Source: Petunia secreta
Lineage: Eukaryota > Streptophyta > Magnoliopsida > Solanales > Solanaceae
Assembly (NCBI GenBank): GCA_029990175.1
Contig: JARKIP010000005.1
Span: forward strand, 52,627,001-52,691,000
DNA: 64,000 bases
Direction: 5' to 3'
A program made the translations under genes and the position numbers. Within the stretch, counting starts at the first letter, position 1. Every line of letters starts with the position of its first letter. A model generated the notes under the pieces. It was given only the letters and a program-made list of their open reading frames with translations, searched no databases and was not told the DNA's origin. Shown here piece after piece: positions 44,226-56,211 of the stretch.

Positions 44226-45127
44226 TGTTGAGAGCTGGTTTTGAAGAATGACGAACGTAAAGGACTCAGAGGTTCCCACGAAGAACCTAGTCCTTGAAAT
44301 GAAGGGCACAATTGATCGAAAAGAACTACGGGTTACAAATCCCTGCGGAACTAGGAGTAGTGGTGCGTGAATGAATATGCATCCTAGTTAGACTAAAAGA
44401 GGCGGTGTCCAGGCTGTGTCTTCAAAGTGTGAAAAGGAGTTGGACTTCAACAAGGAAAAGAGTTACTAGGAATCCTGACTTGCCATAATTAAAAGGATTC
44501 CTTGTAGGACTCAACTAGGGTTTCAAGACCCGTATAAATACAAGTAGTTGAGACAGCCGTAAAGGTAGTTATTCACAAACAGAGAGTTGAGAGCATACAA
44601 AGGCAATCTAGCATCTTTCTACGTGAGTAAACTGGAGAAGACAACTGAAGTGCATGCAGTGTATTGAGTCTAGATATTCTGTCTAGGTTCATTGAGTTGT
44701 AAGTTGCCTTAGCTTGAGCATTCATAGTTTTTACCTATTGGCTTATTGCAGAAGCATATGTATTAGGTGAACTCTTGTGTAATTACTTGAAAAGCTAGAG
44801 TTTAGCTTTGAGTGGTGATTAGGGTCTAGAGTGTAGCCCCTTGGTTACAGAATTTGTAATCAGAAACTGTGCTCTTGTGTTGGTGGATTCAGTTCTAAAA
44901 TCCCAGAGTGTGGGTCGTGGTTTTTCTCCCTTGGGCAAGGAGTTTTCCACGTAAAATCCTTGTGTTTTCTGTGTGTGAAATGTGGGGAGTTGCAGTGGTT
45001 GAAACAGTATAATTGCTAAGATAAGAACTAGGTTCTACGTTCAGAAGAACCAGGTTCTTGAAACGAAAATCGGTAGACACTATTCAACACCCTTCTAGTG
45101 TCTTTAGGAGGTGCATAGATTATAACA
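44226..45127 (+). repeat. Copia LTR 1
   Basis: 902 bp, limits TGTTGAGAGC and GATTATAACA (TGTT/AACA ends). It is nearly identical to the LTR at 53,952-54,852; I counted about 15 differences by eye. A TATA box, TATAAATA, lies at 44,533-44,540. Confidence 0.95.
44533..44540 (+). promoter_or_regulatory. TATA box of copia LTR 1
   Basis: TATAAATA in the context CCCGTATAAATACAAG, conserved at 54,259-54,266 in the second LTR. It is the likely core promoter of the genomic transcript. Confidence 0.7.
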
Positions 45128-45129
45128 AG

Positions 45130-45141
45130 TGGTATCAGAGC
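45130..45141 (+). promoter_or_regulatory. Primer-binding site, copia body 1
   Basis: TGGTATCAGAGC starts two bases after the LTR end. It is complementary to the 3' end of initiator methionine tRNA, the usual primer of plant copia elements. Confidence 0.9.
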
Positions 45142-45185
45142 AGGTCTTCTCGTGAGAGGGTAACACCTTGAGAAGGATCAGAATC

Positions 45186-47499
45186 ATGAGTGCACCACCT
45201 ACCATCACTGAAGGACAGTCAGTTCAGAGGCCCCCAAAGTTTAATGGACAATACTATGCGTGGTGGAAGAACAGGATGGAGAATTACATATGTGCTGAAG
45301 ACTATCAACTCTGGCTGATAGTTTCTGAAGGAAACCTGATCCCCACTAAAATAGTTGGTGAAGGAGCCACTGCCAAGCAAGAACCTAAACTGAAAGAGGA
45401 GTTCAACGAGATTGATTATGAGATGATTGAAAAGAATCACAAAGCCAAACGTCTGGTTATATGTGGTCTTGGTCCTGAGGAGTTCAATAGAGTATCATCT
45501 TATAAGACGGCTAAGGAAATATGGGATGCTCTGCAGGTTGCGCATGAAGGAACCACAGAAGTGAACGACTAAAAAAGGAGAATGCTGAAGAGACAATTTG
45601 AACTATTCACCATGGGTGAGAAAGAATCAATTCAGGATATGCTGACCAGGTTGACCATCATTACTAATGAGATGAGATCTCTGGATATGGAGCTGCCTGA
45701 AATAGAGATTGTTGATAAAATCTTGAATGTGCTTCCTGAAGCATGGGAACCCAAGATGACCGCCATTATTGAATCCAAACCTCTCAGATCCATCAAACTT
45801 GAAGAACTGGTTGGTAGCTTGAAAACTCATGAGATGATAAAGGACTCAAAAGCTAAACCAGCTGTAAAGAAGGACAAGACCCTTGCGCTTGAAGCAATTG
45901 ACGATGAATATGTTGATCTTCAATCAGTTGAAGCAGCAATGGTAAGTGCCCTAAGACAGAAGCTTAATTTGGGAACGTTCAAAGGATTCTAAGGAAGTGG
46001 CAAGGAGAAATCTGGCAGGAAGAACATTGTTGACATCCCTGATTATTCAGGATGCTTTAAGTCCTTCATAAAGGATCATGCTGTCGTGGACTGTCCTATG
46101 TGGGAGATAGAGTGGATGAAAAATAGAGGATCCAAAGAAAAGGAGAAGGAGACGCCAAAGGAAAATGACAAAAGTAAGAAGAAGTCAAGACGACCTCCAA
46201 ACTTCAGAGCAGAAAGGAGAAAGAAGAAGGAAGCTTTCTATACTACATGGGGACCAACTGATAGTGAATCCGATCATGAAAAGGATTCTGAAGATGACCC
46301 ACCACTGGCACTAATGGGTATGTCAGACATCAGTTCTGATGAAGAAGACCCTCGAGAGTTTAGAGGAGGACGAGATCCGTCAAGGCCACCTGTGTTCAAC
46401 GGGACTCACTACAAGAACTGGAAGAAACAGATGAAGACCTTCTTGCAAGCAGCAGACTATAGTCTATGGCTGATTGTGAAGAGAGGACCTCATGTTCCTG
46501 TAAAGAGAGCTGCAAATGGAGTCTTAGTGCCAAAGAAGGTAGAAGAACTGGATCCTCAAGACCTAGACTGGTTACAGGCAAACTCCAGAGCTGAATGGTA
46601 CCTGAAAAGAGGACTTACCTACGATGTGCTTGCTATGATACTTGAGTGCAAGTCTGCCAAGGAAATTTGGGAAAGACTGAAGGAGGTGTACTCAGATGAC
46701 AATCAAAAGAAGGACTCTACTCTGATGGCAACTGATGGAACTGAAGATGCTCATTCAGCAGAGGTATGTTTATCTGAACTGAAGGAAACTTTGCATACAT
46801 ACTCTTCTGAAAACTTGATTTTAATCACTGCCACCTTGATCGAGGGTTATGAAAAGGAGAAGCTAGAAAAAGATAAATTAACTGAAGAACTAAGTAGTCT
46901 TAGAACCAAGCACAAGAGTCGCCTAGAACAGAACATTGAACTTGAAGAAGTCAATGCTATCTTAAAAGGGCAGACTCTTGTGTCAAACTCTAAGATCACT
47001 GAGCTAGATTTGGAATACAATCAGTTAAGAGAAAGTGCAAATGGTAAGCAAGTAATAAGTGAAGTTCAAACCTTTCTGGAAAATGAATTGAAAAGAGCTA
47101 ATGAAATTCTGTATCAGGAAACTGAGAAGAACAGGGTTTTAAGTCAAAAGGTTGAAAAATCAAAATTTGAGCTTACCAGATTGACTAAATGGAATAAATC
47201 ATCAGAGGCAATAAACTGGGTTCTTGAAAATCAAAGTAAAAGGAAAACAAGGGTTAGGATTTAAGAAACCACTGCCTCCATATAACCCTAAGAGCAAGTA
47301 TGTGGCGTTACCTTGCAACATGTTATGTATCTTTTGTGGTGAAACTGGACATGTCAATCTAAAGTGAATAAATGTCAGCAAGGCAAAGGCTAAGAACAAA
47401 AGAAGTGTTCTACCTAAATGGGCAAGACAGGATCTGATTTATCCATTCTCTAGTAATAAGGGACCCAAGCTTGTCTGGGTTCCTAAGGCTAACCTCTAA
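45186..47499 (+). pseudogene. SIRE-like copia gag with two gag N-terminal modules (body 1)
   Basis: The ATG at 45,186 gives MSAPPTITEGQSV and a first gag module (PPKFNGQYYAWWKNRMENYI through TAKEIWDALQVAHEG), then a UBN2-type segment (KRQFELFTMGEKESIQDM). A zinc-knuckle remnant follows near 46,050 (CFKSFIKDHAVVDC; the second Cys is Ser here but Cys in body 2). A second copy of the N-terminal module (PPVFNGTHYKNWKKQMKTFL through SAKEIWERLKEVYSDD, 46,385-46,690) comes next, then a coiled coil and a second Cys-box remnant (CIFCGETGHV). Defects are in-frame TAA at 45,570 and 45,990 and a 1-bp frameshift near 47,238 relative to body 2. The frame ends ANL-stop at 47,497. Confidence 0.9.
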
Positions 47500-47507
47500 T
47501 TTGTTTT

Positions 47508-50500
47508 TTGCAGGCTGGAGTGAGGGAGAACAACTCAAGCTGGATTCTTGATAGTGGTTGTTCAAGGCACATGACAGGAGATAGAAGAAACTTTCTCTCA
47601 CTCGCAGCATTTCAAGGAGGCAGTGTGGCCTTCGGAGGAGGAAAAAGTGGTCAAATCGTAGGAATGGAAAGATTGGGAGAACTCTGGATCATGCAATCGA
47701 AAATTTTTATTGTGTTGACGGTCTCAGACACAATCTGCTGAGCATCTCCCAACTATGTGACAGAGGTAACGAAGTGAGTTTCTCGTCTGTAGGTTGTATT
47801 GTGAGGAACCTACAGAGTGGAGAAATTGTTATGGAAGGAAAGAGGGTGAACAATGTATACAAAGCATCACTGAAGTCACTACCTGAAAATAACCTAACAT
47901 GCTTGAATGTACAAGAAAGTGACTCTTAGCTGTGGCACAAAAGAATGGGTCATGCAAGTCTCTCACAACTGAACAAGCTTGTATCGAAGGAGCTGGTTCG
48001 CGGATTGCCTAGCAAGAGATTTGAAAACATATAAATGTGTGATGCGTGAGTAAAGGGAAAGCATGTGAGATCATCCTTTAAATCCAAGAAAGTGGTAAGT
48101 ACATCAAAGCCACTGGAACTGTTGCATATGGATCTGTGTGGACCTATGAGAGTCAGGAGTAGAGGAGGAAAGAGATTCGTGTTCGTGATTGTTGATGACT
48201 ACTCTAGGTACACATGGACCCTGTTCTTGGGATCTAAAGAGGAAGCTTTTGACAGCTTTAAAGATTGGGCTTGTGTAGTGTAGGAAAGGTTAAGCCTCGA
48301 ACTCATCAGCATCAGATCTGATCATGGAACTGAGTTTGAGAACTCAAAATTTTCTGAGTATTGTGCAAAGAACAGCATAGATCATAATTTCTCTGCCCCA
48401 AGAACTCCCCAACAAAATGGGGTGGTTGAGAGGAAGAACATGTCTCTGGAGGATATGGCCAGGACTATGCTGTTGTGAAGTGGGCTTGCAAGAAACTTTT
48501 GGGCTGAAGCTATAAATACTGCATGCTACTTGCTGAACAGATGTTCCATCAGAGCAACTCTTGACAAGACCCCATATGAGCTACTCAGAGGAAGAAAACC
48601 AAATATTTCTCACCTAAGACCCTTTGGTAGTAAATGTTTTGTTCACAACAATGGCAAGGAACCCTTGGGGAAGTTCGATGCTAGGAGTGATGAAGCAATT
48701 TTTCTTGGTTATTCTACTCAAAGCAAAGCATACAAGGTGTTTAACAAAAGAACACAAATAGTGGAAGAAAGTATGCATGTTGTATTTGATGAATCAGATA
48801 AGGCACTGGAGGAGAGTGAGACAGAAGATTAAGTGATTGGCCTAAGTAGGGAAGAATGTGTAAATGAACTGGAAGACTCAGAAGACAAGGAGACATCAGG
48901 TGAAAATTCAAGCACACTAGAACAAGGAGTTAATTTGACAGGGGGAACCTCTGAGAAGTTGATGATCCAGCAAGTCAGGAAGAACCCCTCTAGGATAATG
49001 CTGCAGGTTATTCCAGTCATATTCAATTCAGGCCATGGAAACATCAAAGATCTCATCCTTTGGAGAATGTTCTATTGGAATTGGATACAGGAATCATGAC
49101 TAGGTCAGCTTTGAAGAACTTCTGTGCTTTCTTTGCTTTCCTTTCATCTGTGGAACCAAAGAACGTAAAAGAAGCTCTAGAAGACCCAGATTGGATCCTA
49201 GCCATGCAGGAAGAACTACATAAATTCGAAAGAAGCAAAGTGTGGCACCTAGTTCCTAAGCCAAAGGACAGATCAATAATTGGAACAAAATGGGTATTCA
49301 GGAACAAACTGGATGAGCATGGGATAGTGACAAGAAACAAAGCAAGATTCGTAGTTCAAGGTTATAGTCAGGAAGATGGTATAGACTATGATGAAACCTT
49401 TGCACCAGTTGCAAGGATGGAGGCCATTAGGATGCTAATTGCCTTTGCTACATATATGGAGTTTACACTATACCAGATGGATGTAAAGAGCGCCTTCTTA
49501 AATGGCTATCTGAATGAAGAAGTCTATGTGATATAGCCACTAGGCTTTGTAAACAATGAATTCCCTGATCATGTTTACAAACTGGACAGGGCTCTTTATG
49601 GATTGAAGCAAGCTCCTAGAGCTTGGTATGAAAGACTTTCAGGATTTCTACTGAAGAATGGTTTCTCGAGAGGAAAGATCGACAACACATTATTCCTCAA
49701 AAAGAAAGGAAAAGATCTATTGGTGGTTCAAGTGTATGTCGATGATATCATCTTTGGAGCCACTGATGAGGGGGCTATGCAAAGGATTTGCTGATCTGAT
49801 GGGAAGTGAATTTGAGATGAGCATGATGGGCGAACTAAATTTCTTCCTTGGGTTACAGATAAAGCAAATGCCTGAAGGAACTATGATTCACCAGCAAAAA
49901 TATGTCAAGGAACTACTGAAGAAATTTTACATGGAAGAAGCAAAAGAAATGACTACTCCCATTGCACCTGGGACGAAGCTGGATTTGGATGAACTAGGTC
50001 CTTCGACAAACGAGACAAAATATAGAGGAATCATAGATTCACTTCTTTATCTCACAGCCAGTCGACCTGACATCGTATACAGTGTAGGACTGTGTGCTTG
50101 ATTTAAGTCCAAGCCCAAGGAGTCACATTTGACAGATGTGAAGAGGATCTTGAGATAATTGAAAGGAACTCAGGACCTTTGTCTTTGGTACCCAAGAGGA
50201 GGTACTTTTGAACTAATTGGTTTTGCTGATGCAGATTATGCAGGTCATTTGGTGGATAGGAAAAGCACTTCAGGAATGGCTCACTTTCTAGGTCCTTGTT
50301 TGGTCTCTTGGGCTACATAGAAGCAAAACTCAGTTGCTTTATCTACTGCTGAAGCTGAGTATGTGGCAGCTGCATCATGCTGTTCACAATTGCTATGGAT
50401 CAAACAACAACTGGAGGACTTTGGTATCAAGTGTGGAGCAGTGCCAATTTTCTGTGATAACACTAGTGCAGTGAATATTACCAAGAACCCAGTCCAACAT

Positions 50501-50683
50501 AAAAGATCCAAGCACATTGATATTAGACACTATTTCCTGAGAGATAATGTGGAAAAGGGTCTGATTACTATGAATTCGTGCAGGATTGAAGATCAAATTG
50601 CTGACATATTTACCAAATCATTGAACAAGGTACAGTTTGAGAGGAACAGGTTGGAATTAGGGATGACCAAAATACACGGATGA
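47508..50683 (+). pseudogene. SIRE-like copia pol: protease, integrase, reverse transcriptase, RNase H (body 1)
   Basis: The protease site is SWILDSGCSRHMTGD (47,540-47,575). The pre-integrase box LWHKRMGHASLSQLNKLVSK lies near 47,930. The integrase core has LLHMDLCGPM, RSDHGTEFEN and QQNGVVERKN (the D-D-E residues) at 48,120-48,435. Reverse transcriptase (49,160-50,100) shows KARFVVQGYSQEDGIDYDET, MDVKSAFLNGYLNEEVYV and the catalytic VQVYVDDIIFG. RNase H (50,200-50,683) shows GFADADYAG, STAEAEYVAAA and HIDIRHYFLRD. There are many stops (for example at 48,280, 48,476, 48,830, 49,534 and 50,099) and frameshifts near 47,665 and 49,790. It is not functional. Confidence 0.95.
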
Positions 50684-51325
50684 CCCAGCAGGTAATCCCT
50701 TTATGATTGGTTAGTTAAGTATTCAATTGTTCATGTTTGAATTCTGTCATTAATGTCCAGTCTAACCCTGTACATTAATAAGTACACTTGTTCAGTCTTT
50801 GAGTACCAGGTGAAAATAATGTGATCCCATGAAGAACCCACTATGTACTAAGAAGGAACCGTCTGAAGCATGAGGGATCATGTCCAAGTACATTCCCACT
50901 ACCCTGCATGATAGAAGTTATAACTGAAATTAAATTGTCAATTATATGTGTGTCAAGGGAGATCCTCCATGTTCTTATAACTTTCCTAAATTATAGGAAC
51001 ACATTCCTTTTTCGGATAGAATTCTACTTGACTTGTTTGGAACCCACTACTTGAAAAGGGTATATTAAATGAGTCCATAACCGTCAAATCTTTAACTCTT
51101 CCCAGTTTTCAAAAATTTCAAAAAGCTGCTTCTCTACTTTACATCATTATTTCTTTGTCTTCCCTAGAAGTTGTCTAATCACCAAAACCCTTCCCTTTTT
51201 TGTCGATACACTCAGAAACCCTCTCAATCCAACTACTTCTCACCTTCCACACCAAAGTTCTCTCCCAAAACCTAAAACAGGAAATTTTCTAGAAATCTCA
51301 GTGACAATCCATTAAAGTCTTCATC
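50684..51325 (+). other. Spacer between copia pol and the extra ORF
   Basis: No ORF of note. AT-rich with a pyrimidine-rich stretch at 51,110-51,300 just before the ATG at 51,326, which could serve as a leader or internal promoter for the extra ORF. Confidence 0.4.
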
Positions 51326-53478
51326 ATGTCTGCAAAACCACCTCCATCCACTCTCGCCCAAAGAATCGCTAGGGCCCGCACAAAATTTCTTCAAAAAGGC
51401 GACAAGAAATTGGTTAAGAAGATGAGGTCAAGAGCAGTACCTACTACGCCCATTGCACAAAGTTCATCACAATCACCGTCTGAGGTAATCCCTGATCCTA
51501 TTTCATCTACTCCTGTTGGTTTAGTAGATATAAAAAGCCCTGGTACTACAGACACTGAAACCCTAGTTACAGGACTAGACAAAATTATAGGATTTGAGCA
51601 TGATGACAGAATAGATAGGGGGAACCCAGGTGAAACAGAGCAAGATAGTGGACATGATGAACTTAGGGAAGATTTACAGGTGCCTTTGGTTGGAAAGACT
51701 GGTGTAGAGTTGGATATAGCAGAAAGAGTGAAAGAACAACTTAGGGAACAAGATCTTGTTGAATCCCTTAGAGAAAGCGAAATGGAACCCTGTAAAAATG
51801 TTGGGAGTACTGAGAAGAATGAGGAAGAATCTGTGCCAAAAGGTCCAGTAGTTGGAGGACACGGTCTTGCTGAAGCCTAAAAGGATTTGTGTCAAGAGCC
51901 TGTTGCTTGTCCAAATTCCACTGAGGCTGATGATGCAGACTTAAACTGGACAGATTCTGAAGAAGAAGAGAATGAGGAGATTGTTTTAGAAAAAGCTGGA
52001 AAGGAAAAGGTTACTAAGAAAGCAGAAGAATAAAAAAGAAAGAGAAAGTTTGGTGAAGAGGATGAGAGACTGGCATGTGAGGAAGAAGAAGAGGAGGTTG
52101 TATTTGTCAAAGAAAACAAGGTAGAGCCTGAAAAAAGGAGGAGACTGGTGAAAGGGGGAAAGCCAGTATTGAAAACAAAACTGGTTGATGAAGCTAGTGG
52201 AGATAGTGATGACAAGACTGTTGATGAGCCTGTGTCCAGGAGGGTTGGCACTAGGTCTGCATTAAAGGAACAGCTGGAGAAGGTTGGTAAATTGGAAAGA
52301 ACAGTGACAAATGTAAGAGACGGAGAGGCAAAGAAAAGGGAAGAAGAAGAAAAGAAAGTTGAGGAAGTACATGAAGAGAGTGATGAGGCTGGAAGTTATG
52401 CACAGCCAAGGGATTCTGATATAGATAGTGAAGCTGAGAACAGAAAGAGAGGGCGTGAAGAAGAAGCTGATAGGGTGGCCTTCTTCTCAAAGCATCAGGT
52501 GTTGCCTGGCAGCCTCTTGCATGATGAGAAGGAATTTCACATGAAGCCACTGCTGAGAATGATTGCTAACCAGGGATGGCTGGGTTTGTTTACCAACAAA
52601 GAGAGAAAGTTATTTGTTGATGAGATCAGAGAATTCTACACCAACTGTAGAGTTAATGCTAGGAGAGTGTTCACCACAGTGATGGGAATTGAGATAGAGT
52701 TTGAGATACCTGAGCTTGGAGTGATTCTTGACAGACTTGCTGAAGGTTATTGCAGATATATAAAATTGAAATGGCCAAAGAGGACTGATGGAGTGACTCC
52801 TCTGGATGTAGTCAAGAGGTTCTTAGGAAAACCCAAGCTAAGGAAGGAGAGGAAGTTAGATAAGAAGGAGATGGAACCTGCACACCAGTTGCTGTTTGAG
52901 TTTGTGCACAGGTTCCTTCTGCCTAGAGGAGAGAGGAACTGTGAAGCTAGTGCTTTGAACCTGACATACATGGACTCGCTGGACAGGGGGTAAAAATCAA
53001 TTTGCCTGGGCTGATAATCAGACATATAAAGAGGATAGCTGACACAGATCAAAAGCCACATTCCCTTGTGCATTCCTACATCCTCCAGCAGGTACTTGAA
53101 CATTTTGGGGTTCCCCTGGAAGCTGGGAAGAAGTCGACCATTCATCAAATGTTTGGGCACAATGTGCTTAAAAATTGTGACTTCTTCAAGGAAAGCAGAG
53201 CTTCTAAGAAACCAATGCAGGCCAAGCAAGAGCTAGCTGAAGAAAGTGAGGACTATGGACCTGATGAGGCCATTGATGCTGTGAAGGAGCTGGAGACTCA
53301 TGTCCTTGAGGTGAATACAGAAAATGCAGAGCTCCACAGACAGCTGAAGTTGAAGGATCAAGAAATTGATCGTTTGAAGATAGACTGCCACAAGTATGAG
53401 GCCGAGCTAGTGATGGAAAGGGCCAAGAATACGAAGCAACTTGAGGTACTTGTCAAACACTTCAACATTCAGCTTTGA
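51326..53478 (+). pseudogene. Extra 3' ORF of the copia element (putative plant transposon protein domain)
   Basis: This ORF lies where SIRE-type elements carry an env-like gene, between RNase H and the 3' LTR. It starts MSAKPPPSTLAQRIARARTK, has a basic then strongly acidic, Lys/Glu-rich N-terminal half, and a folded segment (VAFFSKHQVLPGSLL, LFVDEIREFYTNCRVNARRV, GIEIEFEIPELGVILDRLAE, FVHRFLLPRGERN). That segment resembles the domain called putative plant transposon protein (PF20167, from memory). A C-terminal coiled coil (ELETHVLEVNTENAELHRQL) follows. No signal peptide or membrane segment is visible, so it does not look like an envelope protein. Defects are TAA at 51,878, TAA at 52,031 and a frameshift in a G-run near 52,986-52,991. 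Confidence 0.75.
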
Positions 53479-53936
53479 GTCCTCCTGTCCTATCCTCCTA
53501 TTCCTCTTTCTGCCTGTTGTCTATTCCTTCCAATTCTCCCCTGTGCATGTGATGGTTGTTTAAATCAATTTATTTTTCAGTTGTGTACTTATTGATGGGG
53601 TTGTGTTGATATCACACCCTGGATAATGGTTTTAATTTTCTTATGTTTGTGACTATTTCCTTCTTAAGTAATTGGTTCTTGATTGGGCCCTTATTTCTGC
53701 TTTTGTGTGCTCTTATTACTGACTTGTTGCCTTGTGCTTTAGACTGGATAGTATTGACAGGTTCATGCAGGTATTTGAATCTTTTCGATGATTCCAAAAG
53801 GGGGAAGAAGGAAATGTTGGGGGTGTTTGTGACCTAATTCATCTATTTCGTTTTTTTCTTGAACTTGTTACTTTTGTTTCTTTGCTTTTGGGTTTATGTC
53901 AATTCAGGTTCTTGGGCAACATTTATTTGTCATCAT
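53479..53936 (+). other. 3' untranslated stretch of copia body 1
   Basis: T-rich, without a domain-bearing ORF. It leads up to the polypurine tract. Confidence 0.5.
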
Positions 53937-53951
53937 CAAAAAGGGGGAATT
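53937..53951 (+). promoter_or_regulatory. Polypurine tract of copia body 1
   Basis: CAAAAAGGGGGAATT runs directly into TGTTGAGAGC, the start of the next LTR. It is the expected primer site for plus-strand DNA synthesis. Confidence 0.9.
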
Positions 53952-54852
53952 TGTTGAGAGCTGGTTTTGAAGAATGACAAATGTAAAGGACTCAGAGGTT
54001 CCCACGAAGAACCTAGTCCTTGAAATGAAGGATACGATTGATCGAAAAGAACTACGGGTTACAAATCCCTGCGGAACTAGGACTAGTGGCGCGTGAATGA
54101 ATATGCATCCTAGTCAGACTAAAAGAGGCGATGCCCAGGCTGTGTCTTTGAAGTGTGAAAAGGAGTTGGACTTCAACAACGAAAAGAGTTACTAGGAATC
54201 CTGACTTGCCATAATTAAAAGGATTCCTTGTAGGACTCAACCAGGGTTTCAAGACCCGTATAAATACAAGTAGTTGAGACAGCCGTAAAGGTAGTTATTC
54301 ACAAACAGAGAGTTGAGAGCATACAAAGGCAATCTAGCATCTTTCTACGTGAGTAAACTGAAGAAGACAACTGAAGTGCATGCAGTGTATTGAGTCTAGA
54401 TATTCTGTCTAGGTTCATTAAGTTGTAAGTTGTCTTAGCTTGAGCATTCATAGTTTTACCTATTGGCTTATTGCAGAAGCATATGTATTAGGTGAACTCT
54501 TGTGTAATTACTTGAAAAGCTAGAGTTTAGCTTTGAGTGGTGATTAGGGTCTAGAGTGTAGCCCCTTGGTTACAGAGTTTGTAATCAGAAACTGTGCTCT
54601 TGTGTTGGTGGATTCAGTTCTAAAATCCCAGAGTGTGGGTCGTGGTTTTTCTCCCTTGGGCAAGGAGTTTTCCACGTAAAATCCTTGTGTTTTCTGTGTG
54701 TGAAATGTGGGGAGTTGCAGTGGTTGAAACAGTATAATTGCTAAGATAAGAACTAGGTTCTACGTTCAGAAGAACCAGGTTCTTGAAACGAAAATCGGTA
54801 GACACTATTCAACACCCTTCTAGTGTCTTTAGGAGGTGCATAGATTATAACA
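53952..54852 (+). repeat. Copia LTR 2, shared between bodies 1 and 2
   Basis: 901 bp, TGTTGAGAGC to GATTATAACA. It serves as 3' LTR of body 1 and 5' LTR of body 2. The TATA box lies at 54,259-54,266. Confidence 0.95.
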
Positions 54853-54854
54853 AG

Positions 54855-54866
54855 TGGTATCAGAGC
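54855..54866 (+). promoter_or_regulatory. Primer-binding site, copia body 2
   Basis: TGGTATCAGAGC two bases after LTR 2, identical to the site at 45,130. Confidence 0.9.
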
Positions 54867-54910
54867 AGGTCTTCTCGTGAGAGGGTAACACCTTGAGAAG
54901 GATCAGAATC

Positions 54911-55433
54911 ATGAGTGCACCACCTACCATCACTGAAGGACAGTCCGTTCGGAGGCCCCCACAGTTTAATGGGCAATACTATGCGTGGTGGAAGAACAGG
55001 ATGGAGAATTACATATGTGCTGAAGACTATCAACTCTGGCTGATAGCTTCTGAAGGAAACCTGATCCCCACCAAAATAGTTGGTGAAGGAGCCACTTCCA
55101 AGCAAGAACCTAAACTGAAAGAGGAGTTCAACGAGACGGATTATGAGATGATTGAAAAGAATCGTAAAGCCAAACGTTTGGTCATATGTGGTCTTGGTCC
55201 TGAGGAGTTCAATAGAGTATCATCTTATAAGACGGCTAAGGAAATATGGGATGCTCTGCAGGTTGCGCATGAAGGATCCGCAGAAGTGAAGGACTCAAAA
55301 AAGAGAATGCTGAAGAGACAATTTGAACTATTCACCATGGGTGAGAAAGAATCAATTCAGGATATGATGACCAGGTTGACCATCATTACAAATGAGATGA
55401 GATCTCTGGATATGGAGCTGCCTGAAATAGAGA
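54911..55433 (+). pseudogene. Copia gag, body 2, 5' part
   Basis: The ATG at 54,911 opens MSAPPTITEGQSVRRPPQFN. The frame is open to 55,433 and is almost the same as body 1, but has Ser where body 1 has its first stop (45,570). It is cut after the LPEIE segment by the gypsy insertion; the AGAGA duplication is at 55,429-55,433. The rest resumes at 61,928. Confidence 0.9.
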
Positions 55434-56196
55434 TAAGAAGGATCAAACGAGCCAAGACACTTTCCAACGTATGCCAAGCATGGAAGATACAAAGGACTTG
55501 AAGTCACGAGCTTTGGAAGTGTTTTTGATGGTCTCAGCTCTAGGCCTCACGCCTAAGGAGGAGGAGGGCCTCCTAGCACAGCCAGGCGCCCCGCCTAGCC
55601 CAGGCGCCCTGCCTGGGGAAGTTTCTGTCCAAGGGTGCAAATGTGCACAGGCGGGCCGCCCAGCTAGGCGCCCCTACCCAGGCGCCCGCCTGCCCAGGCC
55701 TACACCCAGGCGCCCCGCCTGACCCCAGACGCCCCTCCCAGACCATGCACAAGCCAGGCGCCCCTCCCAGCTGCTTGATTTATGCTTCTTTTACTATTTT
55801 GCCCTACGTGGCTTATTTGATGAACCTTATTAGTAAGGCTATTTTGGTCATTGTGTAAACTTGGGGAACACTACAAAAACCCAAGTATAGCTTATTTTGA
55901 AGGGAGCTTGTTTTGATGAATGATTGAATATTGTGAAGAGTGTTACTCTTTGGGTTTATGAAAACCAACCTTGAGTTTGAGACTTGTTTACATCTAATGG
56001 ATTCTAGTTGCACAACAACCCCGCCCCGATCATTCTACTTGCGGGTCCTAGTTGGCTCGAGGGTAGTTGCCTAGCGTAGGTGTTCTTGGCCTTCTCTCGG
56101 GGTGTAACGGAACTAGTTCTCCGTTGCTACTTGGGATTAGTGATCGAGTTACGTCTCGTTCCTATCTTTTACCTTTTCCGCGTTTGATTCTTATCA
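55434..56196 (+). repeat. 5' LTR of the nested gypsy element
   Basis: 763 bp, starting TAAGAAGGATC (3' LTR: TGATAAGGATC) and ending GATTCTTATCA. It carries a GC-rich array of AGGCGCCCCGCCT-like words at about 55,580-55,765. The TATA position reads TACAAAAA (55,872-55,879) where the 3' LTR has TATAAAAA. Confidence 0.9.
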
Positions 56197-56199
56197 GTT

Positions 56200-56211
56200 T
56201 GGTATCAGAGC
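56200..56211 (+). promoter_or_regulatory. Primer-binding site of the nested gypsy element
   Basis: TGGTATCAGAGC three bases after the 5' LTR end, complementary to initiator methionine tRNA. Confidence 0.9.

Noticed and set aside
51326..53478. Calling the extra copia ORF an envelope gene
   Set aside because: No signal peptide, membrane helix or glycoprotein-like Cys pattern is visible, and the similarity is to a plant transposon protein domain.
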